Below are positions 61,791 to 64,000 of a DNA stretch of 64,000 bases, in pieces. The stretch covers positions 115,500,494-115,564,493 of the forward strand of contig CM042147.1 in NCBI GenBank assembly GCA_023376005.1. Direction: 5' to 3'. The notes beneath the pieces were generated by a model. It was not told the DNA's origin. It did no database searches and saw only the letters and a list, made by a program, of their open reading frames with translations. A program made the translations under genes and the position numbers. Positions within the stretch are counted from its first letter, which is position 1. Each line of letters opens with the position of its first letter. Source of the stretch: Doryteuthis pealeii. Lineage: Eukaryota; Mollusca; Cephalopoda; Myopsida; Loliginidae.

Positions 61791-61829
61791 GGATCTGAAC
61801 TTGTGAAGGAATATCCCATTGGATTTTGA

Positions 61830-62830
61830 ATCCAAAATTCCCAGTAAAAATCTATAGTAAAATCATTTCTAATGTATAAATAGAATAAAATACTTTTCAG
61901 TGCATTTCCAAAGTAAAATCTTTTCCAGTGTATTTCTATAATAGAATAATTTCTGGTGTATTTCTATAGTAAATTCATTTTAGTGAATTTCTTTAGTAAA
62001 ATCATTTCCAATGTATTTCTATAGTAAAATGATATCCAGTACATTTCCATAGAAAAATAACTTCCAATACATTTTTCACATCATTTCCAGTACATTTCTG
62101 TAGTAAAATCATTTACAATGGATTTCGATAATAAAATCATTCCTGGTACATATCTATAGTAAAATCATTTAAAGTGTATTCCTAGAATAAAATCATTTCC
62201 AGTGTATTTCTATAATAAAATCATTTCTGGTGTATTTCTGTAGTAAAATGATTTTAAGTACATATCTATAGTATAATCATTCCCAGATCTTTTCTATAGT
62301 AAAATAATTTCTAATTTATTTCTATTGTAAAATTATTTCATATAAAAATCTATAGTAAAATCATTTCCAGCAAAGTTCTATAATAAAATATAGCTGGTCA
62401 ATGTACGTCTTTGCTGGCTGGCCCACACTGGTGTGCCCATGTGCTGGCTTCCACAGGAGGATGTCCCTTATGAGTTCGTCCTTGCTTCTCCAGCAGTGTC
62501 CTGCATGTCTTGTCCATCTTACTCAGATGGTTTGGTTGATATGGGGCAGGTGGTTGTACAGCTGTTTTTCTCGTGGGGAGTTGTTTCTACATTTTTTTAA
62601 GGATCGTACACAGCATTCTTGTGCAGCTCCCATCTAGTTTATTCTCTAGTCGCTTCGTTAGGGTCCAAGTTAGAGACAATTCTTCCAAGCCGTTGTTGTG
62701 CCAGTGCTGCTGTACAGCTGCACATATCCATAGTAAAATCATTCTTAGTACTTTTCTATTGTAAAATTATTTTCAGTGTATTTCTATAGTAAAATGATAT
62801 ACATTGTCTTTCTATACATTATTACTAATT
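61830..62830. repeat. 28 bp minisatellite, ~25 units, interrupted
   Basis: Consensus near CCAGTGTATTTCTATAGTAA + AATCATTT. A minus-strand LINE-A fragment interrupts it at 62394-62727; the array resumes at 62728 (ATCCATAGTAAAATCATTC). Confidence 0.9.
62394..62727 (-). pseudogene. LINE-A 3' fragment inserted in the minisatellite
   Basis: Reverse coding: KLDGSCTRMLCTILKK-like, YNHLPHINQTI, VRWTRHAGHCWRSKDELIRD, ILLWKPAHGHTSVGQPAKTY. Confidence 0.82.
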
Positions 62831-63186
62831 TTGCTATCATGCAATATGATATTAAATATAATCATTAAAGTGAATGATCTATCATATCACGCATTAGATA
62901 AACAACTAGTAGCATGTTAATTTCCCATTGCCTCGCAGCAGGACTGATATCACTTAATTATATTTATTTCCTTGGATTTTGGATCTGCTGTCTAAATATT
63001 CCTTGAGCTCAAAGATTTGGAGACAACAATATTATCTCAAGTTTAAACATTGTTTTTACTATCTAATTCACATTTAACGCTATGGATTTTATTTTTCTAT
63101 TTCTTTAAAAGCAGTTTTCCCAACTATTTTTCTTTGTTTTACTGTAATACTACTGGCCTATATTCCTCTCTGGAAATAACTCAAGG
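62831..63186. other. Unassigned AT-rich sequence
   Basis: Nothing recognised. Confidence 0.4.
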
Positions 63187-63360
63187 GAAAAAGAAAAAAG
63201 AAAAAAAAAAGAAAGAAAAAAAAAGAAAAAAGAAAAAGAATATGGTCATGTGACATTTGGTTCTTTGCAGATAGTTTTGATCTTCATCTTTTTTTTTTCT
63301 TTCTTTTTTTTTTCTTTCATTTTCTTTCTTTTTTTTCTTTCTTTGGTTTTTACTTTTTAT
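63187..63360. repeat. Purine tract and opposing pyrimidine tract (inverted)
   Basis: GAAAAA/GAAAG units to 63241 and TTTTTCTTTC units from 63289 are complementary and could fold around the 50 bp between. Confidence 0.75.
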
Positions 63361-63610
63361 CAACTTTATTAAAGCAGTAAAAATGCATTTTTACTTATGG
63401 CATTTTTATCTAGATTTTAATGTATCCTTTGAAATTAGAATACAAAGAAGCCATTGTGAAAGTAAACTATAGCCTAATGGCTTAAAATATTCTATTTTTT
63501 TTCAATCTTGACAAAGAAGTAACATGTTCAGCCTCTTTGCTAAGATAGACAGATAGTAAGATGCGTGTGTGTCTATATCAAAATGAATTGGTATAAGTAT
63601 TGATATTATT
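63361..63610. other. Unassigned sequence
   Basis: Nothing recognised. Confidence 0.4.
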
Positions 63611-64000
63611 GTACGAGGGGGAGTCAAAAAAGTAATGCCATTTTGTTTAGAACAGGTATAATTACCAACACAGGAACATGTATCATATATCAAAATGAAG
63701 CTGGTCCTCTGTGGATCACATCCCTAGTTCCCCACCTGGGTTAGTCAAAAAGTAATGCCATTTTGTTTAGAACAGGTATAATTACCAGCACAGGAATATG
63801 TATCATACATCAAAATGAAGCTGGTCCTCTGTGGATCACATCCCTAGTTCCCCACCTGGGTTAGTAAAAAAGTAATGCCATTTTGTTTAGAACAGGTATA
63901 ATTACCAACACAGGAATATATATAATACATCAAAATGAAGCTGGTCCTCTGTGGATCACATCCCTACTTCTCCACATAGGTTAGTCAAAAAGTAATGCCG
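63611..64000. repeat. 120 bp tandem repeat with a transposon-terminus-like motif
   Basis: AGTCAAAAA..GTAATGCCATT recurs at 63622, 63743, 63863 and 63983 (period 120), with GAAGCTGGTCCTCTGTGGAT between. The first unit is preceded by TACGAGGGGG, resembling a mariner-type terminal inverted repeat after a TA target. The array runs off the window end. Confidence 0.85.

Overview
This 64 kb window is AT-rich, intron- or intergenic-like DNA from an animal nuclear genome. I find no complete protein-coding gene, no rRNA, no genuine tRNA and no CRISPR. The repeat content is several tRNA-derived SINE families, LINE fragments with REL-endonuclease, RNase-H-type and CR1-like tails, Helitrons, a mariner relic, solo LTRs and very many (TA)n, (TTTC)n, (GATA)n, (GAA)n and (AAT)n arrays. 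From recalled family resemblance this fits a mollusc, most likely a coleoid cephalopod. The species is an inference; the repeat structure is read from the sequence.

Layout. 0-9 kb: retroposon family A, a Helitron, duplicated LINE zinc-knuckle fragments, a long inverted repeat, and a 2 kb T-rich tract. 9-20 kb: a TATC minisatellite, SINE-B and SINE-C copies, a solo LTR, a mariner relic, and most of the hammerhead-ribozyme elements. 20-34 kb: LINE and SINE debris, pyrimidine-rich microsatellites, a SINE-B copy blown up into a ~114 bp minisatellite, and two Helitrons. 34-46 kb: a second solo LTR, a tandem-ended ribozyme element, a tandem SINE-C triplet and a nested LINE block. 46-55 kb: long purine tracts (GATA/GAAA, then 1.8 kb of GAA), LINE fragments, and an interrupted Helitron. 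55-64 kb: a third solo LTR, an RNase-H-type LINE tail, a TTAA-flanked MITE, a 28 bp minisatellite, another ribozyme element and a 120 bp tandem repeat.

The most interesting signal is a set of about ten hammerhead ribozyme motifs in several unrelated short elements. Each has the core CTGANGA, a stem II, GAAA, then a short palindromic helix III directly before a UH cleavage site, then a helix I that pairs back. That is the minimal type I architecture known from animal retrozymes and Penelope-like elements. Several copies also carry tRNA-like A/B boxes just upstream. One locus (39.2-39.6 kb) has two near-identical ribozyme repeats 313 bp apart, as expected for a circular-RNA-producing retrozyme. 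Most copies lie inside (TA)n or (GATA)n arrays.
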